Positions 1 through 7,229 are shown, counted from the first letter of the stretch. The stretch is 21,555 nt of DNA from CAZKXU01 sp964556665 (GCA_964556665.1 CAZKXU010000058.1:1-21555), one strand, 5' to 3'. A program made the numbers and translations. Notes: generated by a model not told the origin, from the sequence alone.

Positions 1-53
1 GGGCAACGATGTGATGCTAGACGTGAAAAAACTTATTTGGAGGAGCACTAGTG

Positions 54-773
54 CTATCTGATTACTTTAGCTGGCACACCTGCCACGATCGCTCCATCTG
101 GGACATCACTTCGCACGAGTGAATGTGCGCCGATAATTGCCCGTTCTCCGATCGTTACACCATCTAAAATTGTAGTGTGTGCTCCGATCCAGGCATGTGC
201 GCCGATCTTAACACCACCTTTTATCTCCATTTCACGCTCGATAAGCGGAGTTTCACCATCTGCAGCTTGATGATTTCCCGGTCCTATATATGAATAGGCC
301 GCTATTAATACACTCTCTCCTATCTCAACTTTTGATTGTGTGGCGATACGGCAGTAAGAGCCGACATTGACACCATCTCCTAGCTTTATCTCACCGTTTT
401 TAGAACAAACCGTAGTATATCTACCTATACTTACATAATTACCGATCGTAATTTGGCCAGCACCGCGAACATCTATACAAGCATAATCATCCAGAAGAAA
501 CTTATTACCAATAGAAAACTTTCCTGGCTGTCTTAAAACCACCCCGCGGCCTATTGCCGGCCGTGCTCCACACTCCTTAAATAAGGTCCGATACAGAAGT
601 GCTCGTGCGCCAAAGCCTAAAACTCCCGGCATACCTGAAAATAGGAATGTCAGGATCTCGTACCGTAGAAACTGAAGCCAACTATCATCCCCAACTGCAA
701 AGCCTTTATACAACTTAAACCCTGAAGTTGAATCCGCAAAGGCCCTCTGCTGAGCTGTCATAGCAGGTTTCAT
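54..773 (-). CDS. Hexapeptide-repeat (left-handed beta-helix) acyltransferase
   Basis: A 239-residue protein whose second half is built of hexapeptide repeats of the I-G-x-x-x-x type (IGNKFLL, IGNYVSIG, IGESVLIA, IGAHAWIGAHTTI, IGERAIIGAHSLV). It ends with a VPDGAIVAGVPAKVI segment, the usual C-terminal signature of WbbJ/maltose O-acetyltransferase-like enzymes. The family moves acetyl or other acyl groups from a CoA donor to sugars, typically during surface polysaccharide or lipopolysaccharide synthesis; the substrate cannot be read from the sequence. Residues 30-65 are hydrophobic and may associate with the membrane. The ATG overlaps the stop of the upstream NUDIX gene by four bases (ATGA), with GAGGGG just upstream, so it is probably translationally coupled as the last gene of a three-gene operon. 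Family call is firm; substrate unknown. Confidence 0.88.
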   Translation of the reverse strand: MKPAMTAQQRAFADSTSGFKLYKGFAVGDDSWLQFLRYEILTFLFSGMPGVLGFGARALLYRTLFKECGARPAIGRGVVLRQPGKFSIGNKFLLDDYACIDVRGAGQITIGNYVSIGRYTTVCSKNGEIKLGDGVNVGSYCRIATQSKVEIGESVLIAAYSYIGPGNHQAADGETPLIEREMEIKGGVKIGAHAWIGAHTTILDGVTIGERAIIGAHSLVRSDVPDGAIVAGVPAKVIR

Positions 774-1327
774 AGCTGCCCCTCTTCACGTAACAATCGC
801 TCCGCTCTAAAAATGCCGATTACCGACATGGCGTCTGTAATCTCACCTTTAAGAACCATCTCAAAAGCCTCCTTAAACGGCAGCTTTTTTACCTCTAAAA
901 TCTCAGTTCCATCCGGAGCTTTTGCAGTTTCTGAGAGATCCCAAGCCAGATACAGCTTCGCCACCTCTGCTGAAAAACAGTTGCTAAGATGTATCTCTCC
1001 GCCTAATTCCCGCCAAGACTTTGCAACAAGACCAGCCTCCTCTTTTAACTCTCTCTTAACTGCGTCTTGCGGATCCTCTCCCGGATCACTGCCACCCTCA
1101 ATAATCTCCCATGAATACTGCTCAATCGGATAACGGTATTGGCCTACCAGATAGATCTCATGCTGTGGTGTTATTGCTACTACACCGGTTGCGATGCGCG
1201 TTGAAACAACACCGTAGATACCAGGCTTACCATCCGGTCTAATTACCTGATCTTCACGCACGGAGATCCACGGATTTGAATATATCTTCTTTGAGTCCAG
1301 CACTTTCCAAGGATTATGATACTTCAC
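770..1327 (-). CDS. NUDIX hydrolase, ADP-ribose pyrophosphatase type
   Basis: A perfect NUDIX box (G-x5-E-x7-RE-L-x-EE-x-G-L) is present as GGSDPGED...RELKEEAGL. It is preceded by the segment SNPWISVREDQVIRPDGKPG, typical of ADP-ribose/nucleoside-diphosphate-sugar pyrophosphatases. Such enzymes hydrolyse X-linked nucleoside diphosphates such as ADP-ribose with Mg2+. I chose the GTG at 1327, giving about 186 residues: homologues normally begin close to the NPWKVL segment, and the frame extended up to a TTG at 1420 would overlap the upstream gene by 86 bases. The GTG lies 7 bases after the stop of the phosphoribosyltransferase-like gene and the 3' end overlaps the acyltransferase start, so the three genes form an operon. 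The exact substrate is not determined. Confidence 0.88.
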   Translation of the reverse strand: MKYHNPWKVLDSKKIYSNPWISVREDQVIRPDGKPGIYGVVSTRIATGVVAITPQHEIYLVGQYRYPIEQYSWEIIEGGSDPGEDPQDAVKRELKEEAGLVAKSWRELGGEIHLSNCFSAEVAKLYLAWDLSETAKAPDGTEILEVKKLPFKEAFEMVLKGEITDAMSVIGIFRAERLLREEGQL

Positions 1328-1334
1328 AGCGATC

Positions 1335-1808
1335 TTATTCCATTGATGTTTGAAAAGCGCTCCAGAGCGGCCTATTTTTTGAACCAACTGCGCCTGCTGA
1401 GCGATCGATGATACAAGCAAACCCCATCACATGACCACCGGCGGCAGTTAGAATTCGCTCGGCACGATCAAGGTGGTTTCCTTTAAAAACAACATCATCT
1501 ACGATAAGTATATTTTTCCCCTGTGGGCTAGGTCCAAAGAGTTTCTCATCTTTCTGAATAATTGCAACCTGCCTACCACCCGCTACTGCGGATGCAAAAA
1601 AAACTCCGCTATATGCAATTCCTACCACCATATCAAAAGAGTGATCTGGGAGATGCCCAACCGTCTGTGCAGCTAGTCGAGCTAAATCATTGGGGCTAAG
1701 CTGAAAGCAGTCATAAAAGACCTGGCATTCATGTCCACTCGGTATCTTTGTGGGAGCAGCATACCGTACCGTGATTTTTTCAATGATTGAACGTGTAGTT
1801 TCGTCCAT
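1335..1808 (-). CDS. Phosphoribosyltransferase-like protein (PRTase fold) with altered PRPP loop
   Basis: A 157-residue protein with the type I PRTase pattern: DMVVGIAYSGVFFASAVA (residues 59-76), then QVAIIQKDEK, then the nucleotide-binding strand ILIVDDVVFKGNH (residues 100-112). The two acidic residues D103-D104 are those that normally contact the PRPP ribose. However, the following loop, usually T-x-G-G/K-T/S, reads FKGNH, so the phosphate-contacting Thr/Ser is absent. The layout most resembles orotate PRTase, but at 157 residues it is shorter than a usual PyrE and no orotate-specific motif is obvious. It is the first gene of an operon with a NUDIX hydrolase and an acyltransferase. The ATG start has no clear ribosome binding site. 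It may be a salvage enzyme or a PRPP/nucleotide-sensing relative; I do not assign a substrate. Confidence 0.72.
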   Translation of the reverse strand: MDETTRSIIEKITVRYAAPTKIPSGHECQVFYDCFQLSPNDLARLAAQTVGHLPDHSFDMVVGIAYSGVFFASAVAGGRQVAIIQKDEKLFGPSPQGKNILIVDDVVFKGNHLDRAERILTAAGGHVMGFACIIDRSAGAVGSKNRPLWSAFQTSME

Positions 1809-1909
1809 ACAGCAAAAGATAACACATACCTATCAATATGTGTATACCTGTATCAGAACACCCATTCCAGCCTGCCATCAATCTTCTCTCAAATCCATCC
1901 TAACTATAT

Positions 1910-2314
1910 ATGACTATAAGCTATGAACCAAAAAGTAGAGAGGTGCGTAGAGAGATCCTAGGAACCTATCACCGTACTCCCTCTGCGCGGGCAATCGCTA
2001 TACCGGCTGATGGGCAGTCTTTTGCCGGATATTCCTTTAGTCCAGGCCTTGGTGCACAAGCGATTAAAGAGGTGCTTGAAATAGCAAAGGCCGCTACTGA
2101 GGTAGCTAGCAGCAATACTGATACCTCACGCACATCCCCTCTTGATAGCTATCTTGGAAAAACCGTAACTTCTATCGTAGCCGGTGCCACCTTACTTGGA
2201 ATTCAAGCATTAGCCGCAGGAGCATTAACCCTAACAGGATTATCATTTGGCGCTGCACTACTCGTCGCATCGGGGTACGGCCTTTACCGTTATTTTAAAG
2301 GCCAGCAGGTGTAA
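1910..2314 (+). CDS. Small hypothetical membrane protein
   Basis: A 134-residue protein that I do not recognise. The N-terminal 80 residues are polar with several Arg pairs (SREVRREI, residues 9-16) and a short amphipathic stretch, AIKEVLEIAKAATEVA, at 51-66. The C-terminal part has two closely spaced hydrophobic, small-residue-rich segments (about 84-106 and 108-126), ending in the positively charged tail YRYFKGQQV. This looks like a helical hairpin in the inner membrane. There is no signal peptide and no ribosome binding site ahead of the ATG (AACTATAT). It is divergent from the phosphoribosyltransferase-like gene, with a 101-base shared upstream region, and is followed within 6 bases by a family A repeat. 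The open frame and membrane-like tail support a real gene, but function is unknown. Confidence 0.6.
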   Translation: MTISYEPKSREVRREILGTYHRTPSARAIAIPADGQSFAGYSFSPGLGAQAIKEVLEIAKAATEVASSNTDTSRTSPLDSYLGKTVTSIVAGATLLGIQALAAGALTLTGLSFGAALLVASGYGLYRYFKGQQV

Positions 2315-2319
2315 GTCAT

Positions 2320-2510
2320 ACTGGGACCGCGGGCTTCCAAGGCACCTCTAAAAACCCTGATTTCAGAAATTTAGATTTTGTAAGATGTGATAAACATTGC
2401 GAAAAAGGTTTCTCGTTTTGCAAAAATGGGGGTTTTTAGATGTGCCCTTCCAGCCTACCTGATCAAAATTGCATTGGCGATCAAGCGGGCTGGAAGCCCG
2501 CGGTCCCAGT
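2320..2510. repeat. Family A element 1: 191-bp nested inverted-repeat element (REP/MITE-like)
   Basis: Perfect 20-bp terminal inverted repeats (2320-2339 and 2491-2510) begin ACTGGGACCGCGGGCTTCC. Inside them lie second arms (2341-2357 and 2430-2446, 16 of 17 positions complementary, core CTAAAAACCC/GGGTTTTTAG). A third short pair is CTTCCAGCC (2447-2455) with GGCTGGAAG (2488-2496). The whole could fold into a branched structure. Related ends occur at 3894-4047 and 4809-4834. There is no coding capacity, so it is a non-autonomous repeat, possibly of the kind mobilised by REP-associated transposases; no transposase is in the window. Confidence 0.85.
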
Positions 2511-2547
2511 GAACTCCACACTCCGTGCGTCGTAACTATCTGCAGAA

Positions 2548-3720
2548 CTACGGTGCCAAATTATTTAGCAGCATCTGTAGCGCCACTGCAACTCCAATTT
2601 TCCTGGTATATTCTTTTTTGAATAATGACGGTGGTAACATTTTTGTTTCTCCAACAACAACCTGTACAGCACTACGCTGCTCCTTGCCGTTAATGCGGTA
2701 GGCTAGCCCGATAGAGAAGGAATCAGCAACCCCTTGATCCATACTTGCAAATCCGCTGCTTGTAATAGCAAGATTAGCTTCAGGAACGAGGGAGAGAAGC
2801 CCTCCTGCAAGTGTCATAACCGTATCAGGATCAGCTATCATGTTGGACCTTAACTGCGTATCACTAACACCAAACGGCTCCTTATAACTTGAGTGATACC
2901 AGGTAACAGCACTGTGGAGTTTACCATCTACTGCAGGATGGGAGTGTAAAAGCGCACTGAGCGCTCCTCCCGTAAATGATTCTCCAACAACTATATTTGG
3001 TAACTCTTTACCAGCTATGGCCCTAAGGAGAGCTCTGTTTCTCTGATCTAGTTCATCTAACTTAACTCTCTCCGCGGCCGTGAGCCCTACTAAGTTAACC
3101 ACCTCCCTGGGGGATGAGATCTCAATTGCTGGAAGTTCAAGCTGATTTAGGCTCCAAGTTAGAAGATAGTGAAGGGCAGTAATTGCTGCCAAAAGCGATC
3201 TCCGCTCCCTATTAGCCGCAGGTAGCTCTACTGCGATCTCCGATATCGGATGGCTAAACTGAAAGATCTTAAGATGTACTCTGCCCGGACGGGTAAATAG
3301 ATCGGGGCAGAGAGCCAGCACAAGATCACCGTATAGACCTCGCTCCCTAGCGATCTGAGGAAGAGAGATCTCCACAGGCGCACAGTCTTTACGAAAGCCG
3401 TTATAGATCCCACCTCGAAAATAGTTTGATACAAACTTATTTCTTACCAAGGCATCAGTTACTACCCCTGCTGTAACATCATCTACCACCACCAGCCCCG
3501 CTCCCTCTTTTTTATGTGCTAAACTGCCAAGGTGTGGATGAAGCAGCGTACTAAGTCCCGCCAGAACATCTTGTAATTCAGCTGTAGATAGTTGAGTTAA
3601 CTGCTCAATAAAATCCTGAGTCCTAATCCTCTCCCGTGGGATCAGTGATGGCGCATGTAGCGGTAAGGAAAAAGCACCCAACAATGAAGATTGAGACTCC
3701 CCCATAGTAGTTACAAACAT
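2548..3720 (-). CDS. CinA-family protein with two CinA C-terminal-like domains, first degenerate
   Basis: A 390-residue protein. The C-terminal half (about 240-390) matches the CinA/PncC nicotinamide-nucleotide amidohydrolase domain: GESFTGGALSALLHSHP (residues 246-262, nucleophile S248), VTWYHSSYKEPFGVS (Y275, K280), then a second G-rich stretch where the usual VTGxAGP reads ITSSGF (319-324). The family hydrolyses NMN to nicotinate mononucleotide plus ammonia, in pyridine nucleotide recycling. The N-terminal half repeats the same order in weaker form: VVVDDVTAGVV (77-87) aligns with the ESxTGG segment, and FRGGIYNGFRKDCAP (101-115) with the FxGGxVxYxxxxK segment, keeping Y106 and K111 but with Asp in place of Ser. 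It ends in a typical ALHYLL helix. It therefore looks like a tandem duplication with a dead first copy. There is no MoCF/COG1058 domain. The ATG at 3720 has no obvious ribosome binding site. Confidence 0.78.
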   Translation of the reverse strand: MFVTTMGESQSSLLGAFSLPLHAPSLIPRERIRTQDFIEQLTQLSTAELQDVLAGLSTLLHPHLGSLAHKKEGAGLVVVDDVTAGVVTDALVRNKFVSNYFRGGIYNGFRKDCAPVEISLPQIARERGLYGDLVLALCPDLFTRPGRVHLKIFQFSHPISEIAVELPAANRERRSLLAAITALHYLLTWSLNQLELPAIEISSPREVVNLVGLTAAERVKLDELDQRNRALLRAIAGKELPNIVVGESFTGGALSALLHSHPAVDGKLHSAVTWYHSSYKEPFGVSDTQLRSNMIADPDTVMTLAGGLLSLVPEANLAITSSGFASMDQGVADSFSIGLAYRINGKEQRSAVQVVVGETKMLPPSLFKKEYTRKIGVAVALQMLLNNLAP

Positions 3721-4235
3721 GGCAATATTATGAATAAATAATCGGATCTATTAGGAATTCTAGGAGAAACCTATTCTTTCAAAACCTTACGGACTCTTTT
3801 TTGATGCAGTAATAATTAGATCGGTGCGCAGAGGAAAACATATGATTTGGACTCAGAATTTTAGACATGCTAGAGTAAGCTGGGTTTTCTACAACTGGGA
3901 GCGCGGGCTTCCAGCCCGCAGAAGTATTTAATAGCACCAGCTGCGGGCTGAACCACGCTTCGCGTGGACTTGCTTCGCAAGCATTTATCTTACGCTGCTT
4001 GATAGCAGTGCTAGGCGCACTGCCCAGGCGCGTCCCACGGTCCCAGTCGAAAAGATTGTTAAAGTATTTGTTTGAATTGCACAGATCATTCTCATTACTA
4101 TCTCGAGTATAGGTTGCTCCATTGCTTCTGTGGCGTGAGTATTGCTTAGGCCACGGAAGCTCTTGGGGGGCTTCTGAGGTTGTTGAAGGCTCGCCTGGGT
4201 TGGGCGGGCAGGTTTGGTACAGATAGGAGAGTTCA
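3721..4235. other. 515-base gene-free stretch with repeat and possible promoter
   Basis: It holds the upstream region of the CinA-like gene, the family A element at 3894-4047, and the leader of the GC-rich gene at 4236. A possible promoter for the latter is TTGAAT at 4072-4077 with TTACTA/TACTAT near 4095-4101 (weak). From about 4100 base composition becomes GC-richer. Open frames on the minus strand across this stretch are antisense or repeat-derived and are not credible genes. Confidence 0.5.
3894..4047. repeat. Family A element 2: 154-bp REP-like element
   Basis: The element starts ACTGGGA (3894-3900) and ends with the inverted copy TCCCAGT (4041-4047). It contains the hairpin GCGGGCTTCCAGCCCGC near the left end. 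Two small perfect hairpins lie inside: CCACGCTTCGCGTGG, and CTTGCTTCGCAAG a few bases on. The left end matches the ends of the 2320-2510 element with one substitution in the first 13 bases; the interior differs. It is non-coding. Confidence 0.75.
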
Positions 4236-4670
4236 ATGTCCGAGGCGGAAGGGGAAGTCGTTGTCGACACGCTTGATGGTGTCGAGGCGGCTGCAAATAC
4301 GGGGAAGAGCCCGGTCTTGCGGTTCACGAATCCCGAGGTGCTAGAGGCAGTCATTGCAAGGCGACCGGTACCGGTGCAGGTGGGGACCATGGATGGACTC
4401 CACACCGTGCTGAGGCGGCTCACTCGTCAGAATGGTTGCATTCACCTTGCCTGTCCGGCGGGGAGGACTCGGTTGTACGTGTTCACCATGCCAGCAGCTG
4501 GGCACACCACGATCGAGTTCGCCAAAGAGAAGAAAGGAACGCGAAGAAAGATTCTGACATGCAGCGGGCCTGTGCCGTTTGCACATGGGAGCGGAATGGG
4601 GACGGAAGGGGCCAACCTGGCACTTCTGGCCCGCATCTTCGATGCTGCTGGGCTCCAGATGAGACTCTGA
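4236..4670 (+). CDS. Hypothetical protein, GC-rich orphan gene
   Basis: A 144-residue protein of unknown function. Reality is supported by a good ribosome binding site (AGGAGA at 4225-4230, five bases before the ATG) and by a strong rho-independent-type hairpin seven bases after the stop. The sequence looks like a soluble alpha/beta protein: an acidic N-terminus, TNPEVLEAVIARRPVPVQVGTMDGLHTVLRRL (about 32-62), a Cys-containing strand CIHLACPAGRTRLYVF, and a basic AKEKKGTRRK stretch near residue 98. No catalytic motif, signal peptide or membrane segment is visible. It is GC-richer than its neighbours and is flanked by REP-like repeats on both sides, consistent with acquisition from another genome. 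Other frames in the same stretch are open because of composition; this one has the start and stop signals. Confidence 0.7.
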   Translation: MSEAEGEVVVDTLDGVEAAANTGKSPVLRFTNPEVLEAVIARRPVPVQVGTMDGLHTVLRRLTRQNGCIHLACPAGRTRLYVFTMPAAGHTTIEFAKEKKGTRRKILTCSGPVPFAHGSGMGTEGANLALLARIFDAAGLQMRL

Positions 4671-4676
4671 TCCGCT

Positions 4677-4714
4677 GCCCGCCCGCCGTCACACTGCACT
4701 GACGGCGGGCGGGC
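4677..4714 (+). terminator. Strong intrinsic terminator hairpin after the 4236 gene
   Basis: Perfect 15-bp stem, GCCCGCCCGCCGTCA (4677-4691) with its complement at 4700-4714, loop CACTGCAC, followed by the pyrimidine-rich CTCTCTCTTC. It begins 7 bases after the stop codon. Confidence 0.85.
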
Positions 4715-4808
4715 CTCTCTCTTCATATTTTGCATACGGTTCGAAGCCACCCGAGCGTGCTTCCGGACGCTAGAAAAAGCGTTCTCTGAAATATCACCTA
4801 TGACTCCC

Positions 4809-4880
4809 TTGGGACCGCGGAGCTCCAGCTCCGCATAAATTTCGGCTGAGCTGGGGCTCCGCAATCGCAGCGTAGTCCGC
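4809..4880. repeat. Family A-related REP-like element 3
   Basis: TTGGGACCGCGGAGCTCCAG begins a variant of the family A end in which the hairpin is GCGGAGCTCCAGCTCCGC (4817-4834, perfect 8-bp stem). A second partial copy of the arm (GAGCTGGGGCTCCGC) follows at about 4848-4862. It lies between the converging ends of the 4236 gene and prfA and could also act as the prfA 3' hairpin. The right boundary is uncertain. Confidence 0.6.
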
Positions 4881-4896
4881 CCAGGTAATTGTGCTA

Positions 4897-5985
4897 TTAC
4901 TGCACATCCGCCTGACCTGCCCCGCCCCCGCTCTTTAAGGCCTCGGCCTGGTGGTGCTGAACGAGCGGCTCAATCAACTGATCAAGCTCACCTTCCATGA
5001 TATCGTTGACGGTATAGATTGTAAGTCCGATGCGGTGATCGGTGACTCGTGATTGTGGGAAATTATATGTCCGAATCTTCTCTGATCGCTCCCCGCTTCC
5101 TACCTGACTGCGGCGCTCTGCCGTACGTGCTTCATCCTGCTCACGCTGTTTAAGCTCAAAAAGTCTGGCGCGCAGGACCTTCATCGCTTTATCACGATTT
5201 TTTGTCTGACTTTTCTCGTCCTGCATCGCCACTACAAGTCCGGATGGAAGATGGGTGATACGAACAGCCGAGTCTGTCGTATTAACGCTCTGTCCGCCAG
5301 GTCCACCAGCGCGATAAACATCAATTCTAAGATCCTTATCAAAAATTTCTACTTCAACATCCTCTGCTTCCGGCAATACCGCCACAGTTACTGTTGAGGT
5401 ATGAATCCGGCCACTCGCCTCTGTCTCCGGAACGCGCTGCACGCGGTGCACGCCGCGCTCATATTTAAGTCTGCTGAACGCTCCTTTTCCATTAACCATG
5501 GCGATAACCTCTTTTATCCCCTTGTCGGCCTCACTCATGCTAAGAAGCTCAACCTTCCAGCCCTTACCCTCAGCATAGCGGGTATACATACGCAGCAACT
5601 CCTTGGCGAAGATACCAGACTCATCACCGCCAGCGCCTGCTCTAATTTCCAGTAAGATATTCTTTTCATCATTTGGGTCTTTTGGAATGAGTAGTCCCTT
5701 TAGCCGCACCTCAAGTCCTTCCATCTCGGCTAGAAGCAGCGCAGCTTCATCCTTTGCCATCTGCCTAATCTCGGCGTCATCCCCGCTCTCTGAAAGAATC
5801 TTGCTTTCATCAAACTCAGCACGTGCTTTACGATAAGCCCGAAAAGTAGCTACCAGCTCCTCAAGGTCGCGGTACTCCTTAGAATATTGGCTAAAGAGTT
5901 TACGATTGCCGATAATCTCCGCCGAGGAAAGCAGCTCTCCCAAAGAATTAAAGCGCTTCTCTATTTCTAATAATTTATCCCACAT
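4897..5985 (-). CDS. prfA: Peptide chain release factor 1 (RF-1)
   Basis: A 362-residue protein, full length for RF-1. It recognises UAA and UAG in the ribosomal A site and triggers release of the peptide. The anticodon-like tripeptide is PET (P186-E187-T188, the PxT form that marks RF-1 rather than RF-2) within VPETEASGRIHTST. The catalytic GGQ (230-232) is in GGPGGQSVNTTDSAVRITHL. The N-terminal coiled-coil domain and the C-terminal TYNFPQSRVTDHRIG block are intact. The gene overlaps the 3' end of the upstream serine hydrolase gene by 11 bases, so the two are probably co-transcribed. The usual partner prmC/hemK does not follow; instead a REP-like element and a convergent orphan gene lie downstream. 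No strong ribosome binding site precedes the ATG, in keeping with coupling to the upstream gene. Confidence 0.97.
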   Translation of the reverse strand: MWDKLLEIEKRFNSLGELLSSAEIIGNRKLFSQYSKEYRDLEELVATFRAYRKARAEFDESKILSESGDDAEIRQMAKDEAALLLAEMEGLEVRLKGLLIPKDPNDEKNILLEIRAGAGGDESGIFAKELLRMYTRYAEGKGWKVELLSMSEADKGIKEVIAMVNGKGAFSRLKYERGVHRVQRVPETEASGRIHTSTVTVAVLPEAEDVEVEIFDKDLRIDVYRAGGPGGQSVNTTDSAVRITHLPSGLVVAMQDEKSQTKNRDKAMKVLRARLFELKQREQDEARTAERRSQVGSGERSEKIRTYNFPQSRVTDHRIGLTIYTVNDIMEGELDQLIEPLVQHHQAEALKSGGGAGQADVQ

Positions 5986-7168
5986 GACTGAGTGACTCTA
6001 AGACCGCATCATGAAGTTTTGGTCTAAAATTTACAATACGTTTATTTGAACGGGATGGATTTACACGGTTTGTCATCAAAATAATCTCGATCCCAAGCTC
6101 CGGCTCAATCCAGAGAGAGCATCCGGTAAAGCCGCAATGTCCAACTCCGTTTTGTGACAGCTTACTATCTATCATGTCTATCATGCCATTTTCCTTAGAT
6201 GGGGATTCCCAGCCGTAACGGAAATGTGGAGACATCGTTTCTGACGGCACTGACCAGAATTTTCGCACTGTTTCTCTGCTTAAGAACTGACTATCTCCGT
6301 GATACGCCAAGATCAACTCACGTGCGATCTGGTGCAGATCAAATGCAGTCGAGAATAAACCGCTATGCCCAGCGATACCGCCCATGGCCCAGGCGTTGTC
6401 ATCATGCACCTCTCCGCAAAGAACACGGCCGCGCCATGGACACTCCTCGGTCGGCGCTATCATATCTGTCACCGGATGAATGCCGCGGCGTTTAATCATC
6501 GATAGATCGATATAGCTAGTGCTCTTGATACTAAGCGGCTGTAGAATATATCTATAGACTGCCCTATCAATAGAGAGTCCGGTTAGCCCCTCTATCAACT
6601 CCCCTAGAATTATGAAATCTATATCACTATATGTCTGCCGACTGCCTGGCTCATGCTTAAGAGGAAGACGGTTGATCGCATTAAAAACATAATCCCTAGC
6701 ACCACGACTAGTTAATATTCCTAAGCGCGCTCCTGCATTTGCCTTAGCCAGATCCTCAAAGAAAGGAAGCCATGCTGGCAAACCGGAGGCATGAATGAGA
6801 AGGTGCTCAATCGTTATCGCAGACTTTCCGAAAACACCAAAGCTTTGAATATACCGAGCTACACGATCCTCAAGCTTAATTTTTTGCCCTTCAACTAGCT
6901 TCATCATCAGTGTAGTTGTTGCCAAAACCGCAGTCAGTGAGGCGATATCAAAAACAGTATCAACACTCATAACAAGCGGAGCTTCCTGGTTTTTCTGCTG
7001 AACTGACTTATTCCCAAATGCACGCTGAAGGAGCACCTCTCCCCTTTTTGCTACTAATATCACTGCACCTGGAAAAATCTCTTCGGCTACACCCTCCTCC
7101 ATTAGATTTACCACTGAGTCAAATGACGCTGAAAATTCCTGTTTCAAAGTTGTTGCTTGATTAGACAT
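5975..7168 (-). CDS. Beta-lactamase-fold serine hydrolase with SxxK lysine replaced
   Basis: A 397-residue protein of the class C beta-lactamase/DD-peptidase-like family. Visible family blocks are DTVFDIASLTAVLATTTLMM (S77), HLLIHASGLPAWLPFFEDL, the Y-S-D motif Y180-S181-D182 in QTYSDIDFIILGELIE, AMGGIAGHSGLFSTA, and HCGFTGCSLWIEPE (H344, the HxG position). The first motif is S77-L-T-A80: the catalytic lysine of SxxK is alanine (codon GCG), while the nucleophile and Tyr remain. This family member would normally cleave beta-lactams, esters or D-amino acid peptide bonds. Without the lysine it is either inactive, acts as a binding protein, or uses a different base. No signal peptide is evident, so it is probably cytoplasmic. 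It sits between an LD-carboxypeptidase and prfA, suggesting a cell-wall peptide link. Confidence 0.88.
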   Translation of the reverse strand: MSNQATTLKQEFSASFDSVVNLMEEGVAEEIFPGAVILVAKRGEVLLQRAFGNKSVQQKNQEAPLVMSVDTVFDIASLTAVLATTTLMMKLVEGQKIKLEDRVARYIQSFGVFGKSAITIEHLLIHASGLPAWLPFFEDLAKANAGARLGILTSRGARDYVFNAINRLPLKHEPGSRQTYSDIDFIILGELIEGLTGLSIDRAVYRYILQPLSIKSTSYIDLSMIKRRGIHPVTDMIAPTEECPWRGRVLCGEVHDDNAWAMGGIAGHSGLFSTAFDLHQIARELILAYHGDSQFLSRETVRKFWSVPSETMSPHFRYGWESPSKENGMIDMIDSKLSQNGVGHCGFTGCSLWIEPELGIEIILMTNRVNPSRSNKRIVNFRPKLHDAVLESLSHVG

Positions 7169-7191
7169 ATAGCCGTATTGAATAATTCAGA

Positions 7192-7224
7192 GAATAAACG
7201 GTGAATAAACTGAAAATAAACAGT
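7192..7224. repeat. Three 11-bp direct repeats upstream of the serine hydrolase
   Basis: Three consecutive 11-base units share the core AATAAAC (7192-7202, 7203-7213, 7214-7224). They lie in the 61-base gap between the LD-carboxypeptidase stop and the hydrolase start. Spacing of one helical turn would place the cores on the same DNA face, so it may be a regulator-binding site; it could also be a chance AT-rich tandem repeat. Confidence 0.55.
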
Positions 7225-7229
7225 ATTCG

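Noticed and set aside
40..122. GGAGGA followed by GTG at 51, as a short plus-strand gene
   Set aside because: It would encode only about 24 residues antisense to the acyltransferase end; chance match.
1328..1420. N-terminal extension of the NUDIX protein from a TTG
   Set aside because: It would overlap the upstream gene by 86 bases and adds residues before the usual family start; the GTG at 1327 fits better.
3779..4423. 214-residue minus-strand open frame
   Set aside because: It crosses a family A repeat and lies antisense to the 4236 gene, with low-complexity Ser/Thr/Pro composition and no ribosome binding site. It is open because of GC-rich composition.
4436..4864. Other open frames on both strands over the GC-rich gene
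   Set aside because: They overlap the 4236 gene or its terminator and lack start signals; the 4236 frame has both a ribosome binding site and a terminator placed correctly.
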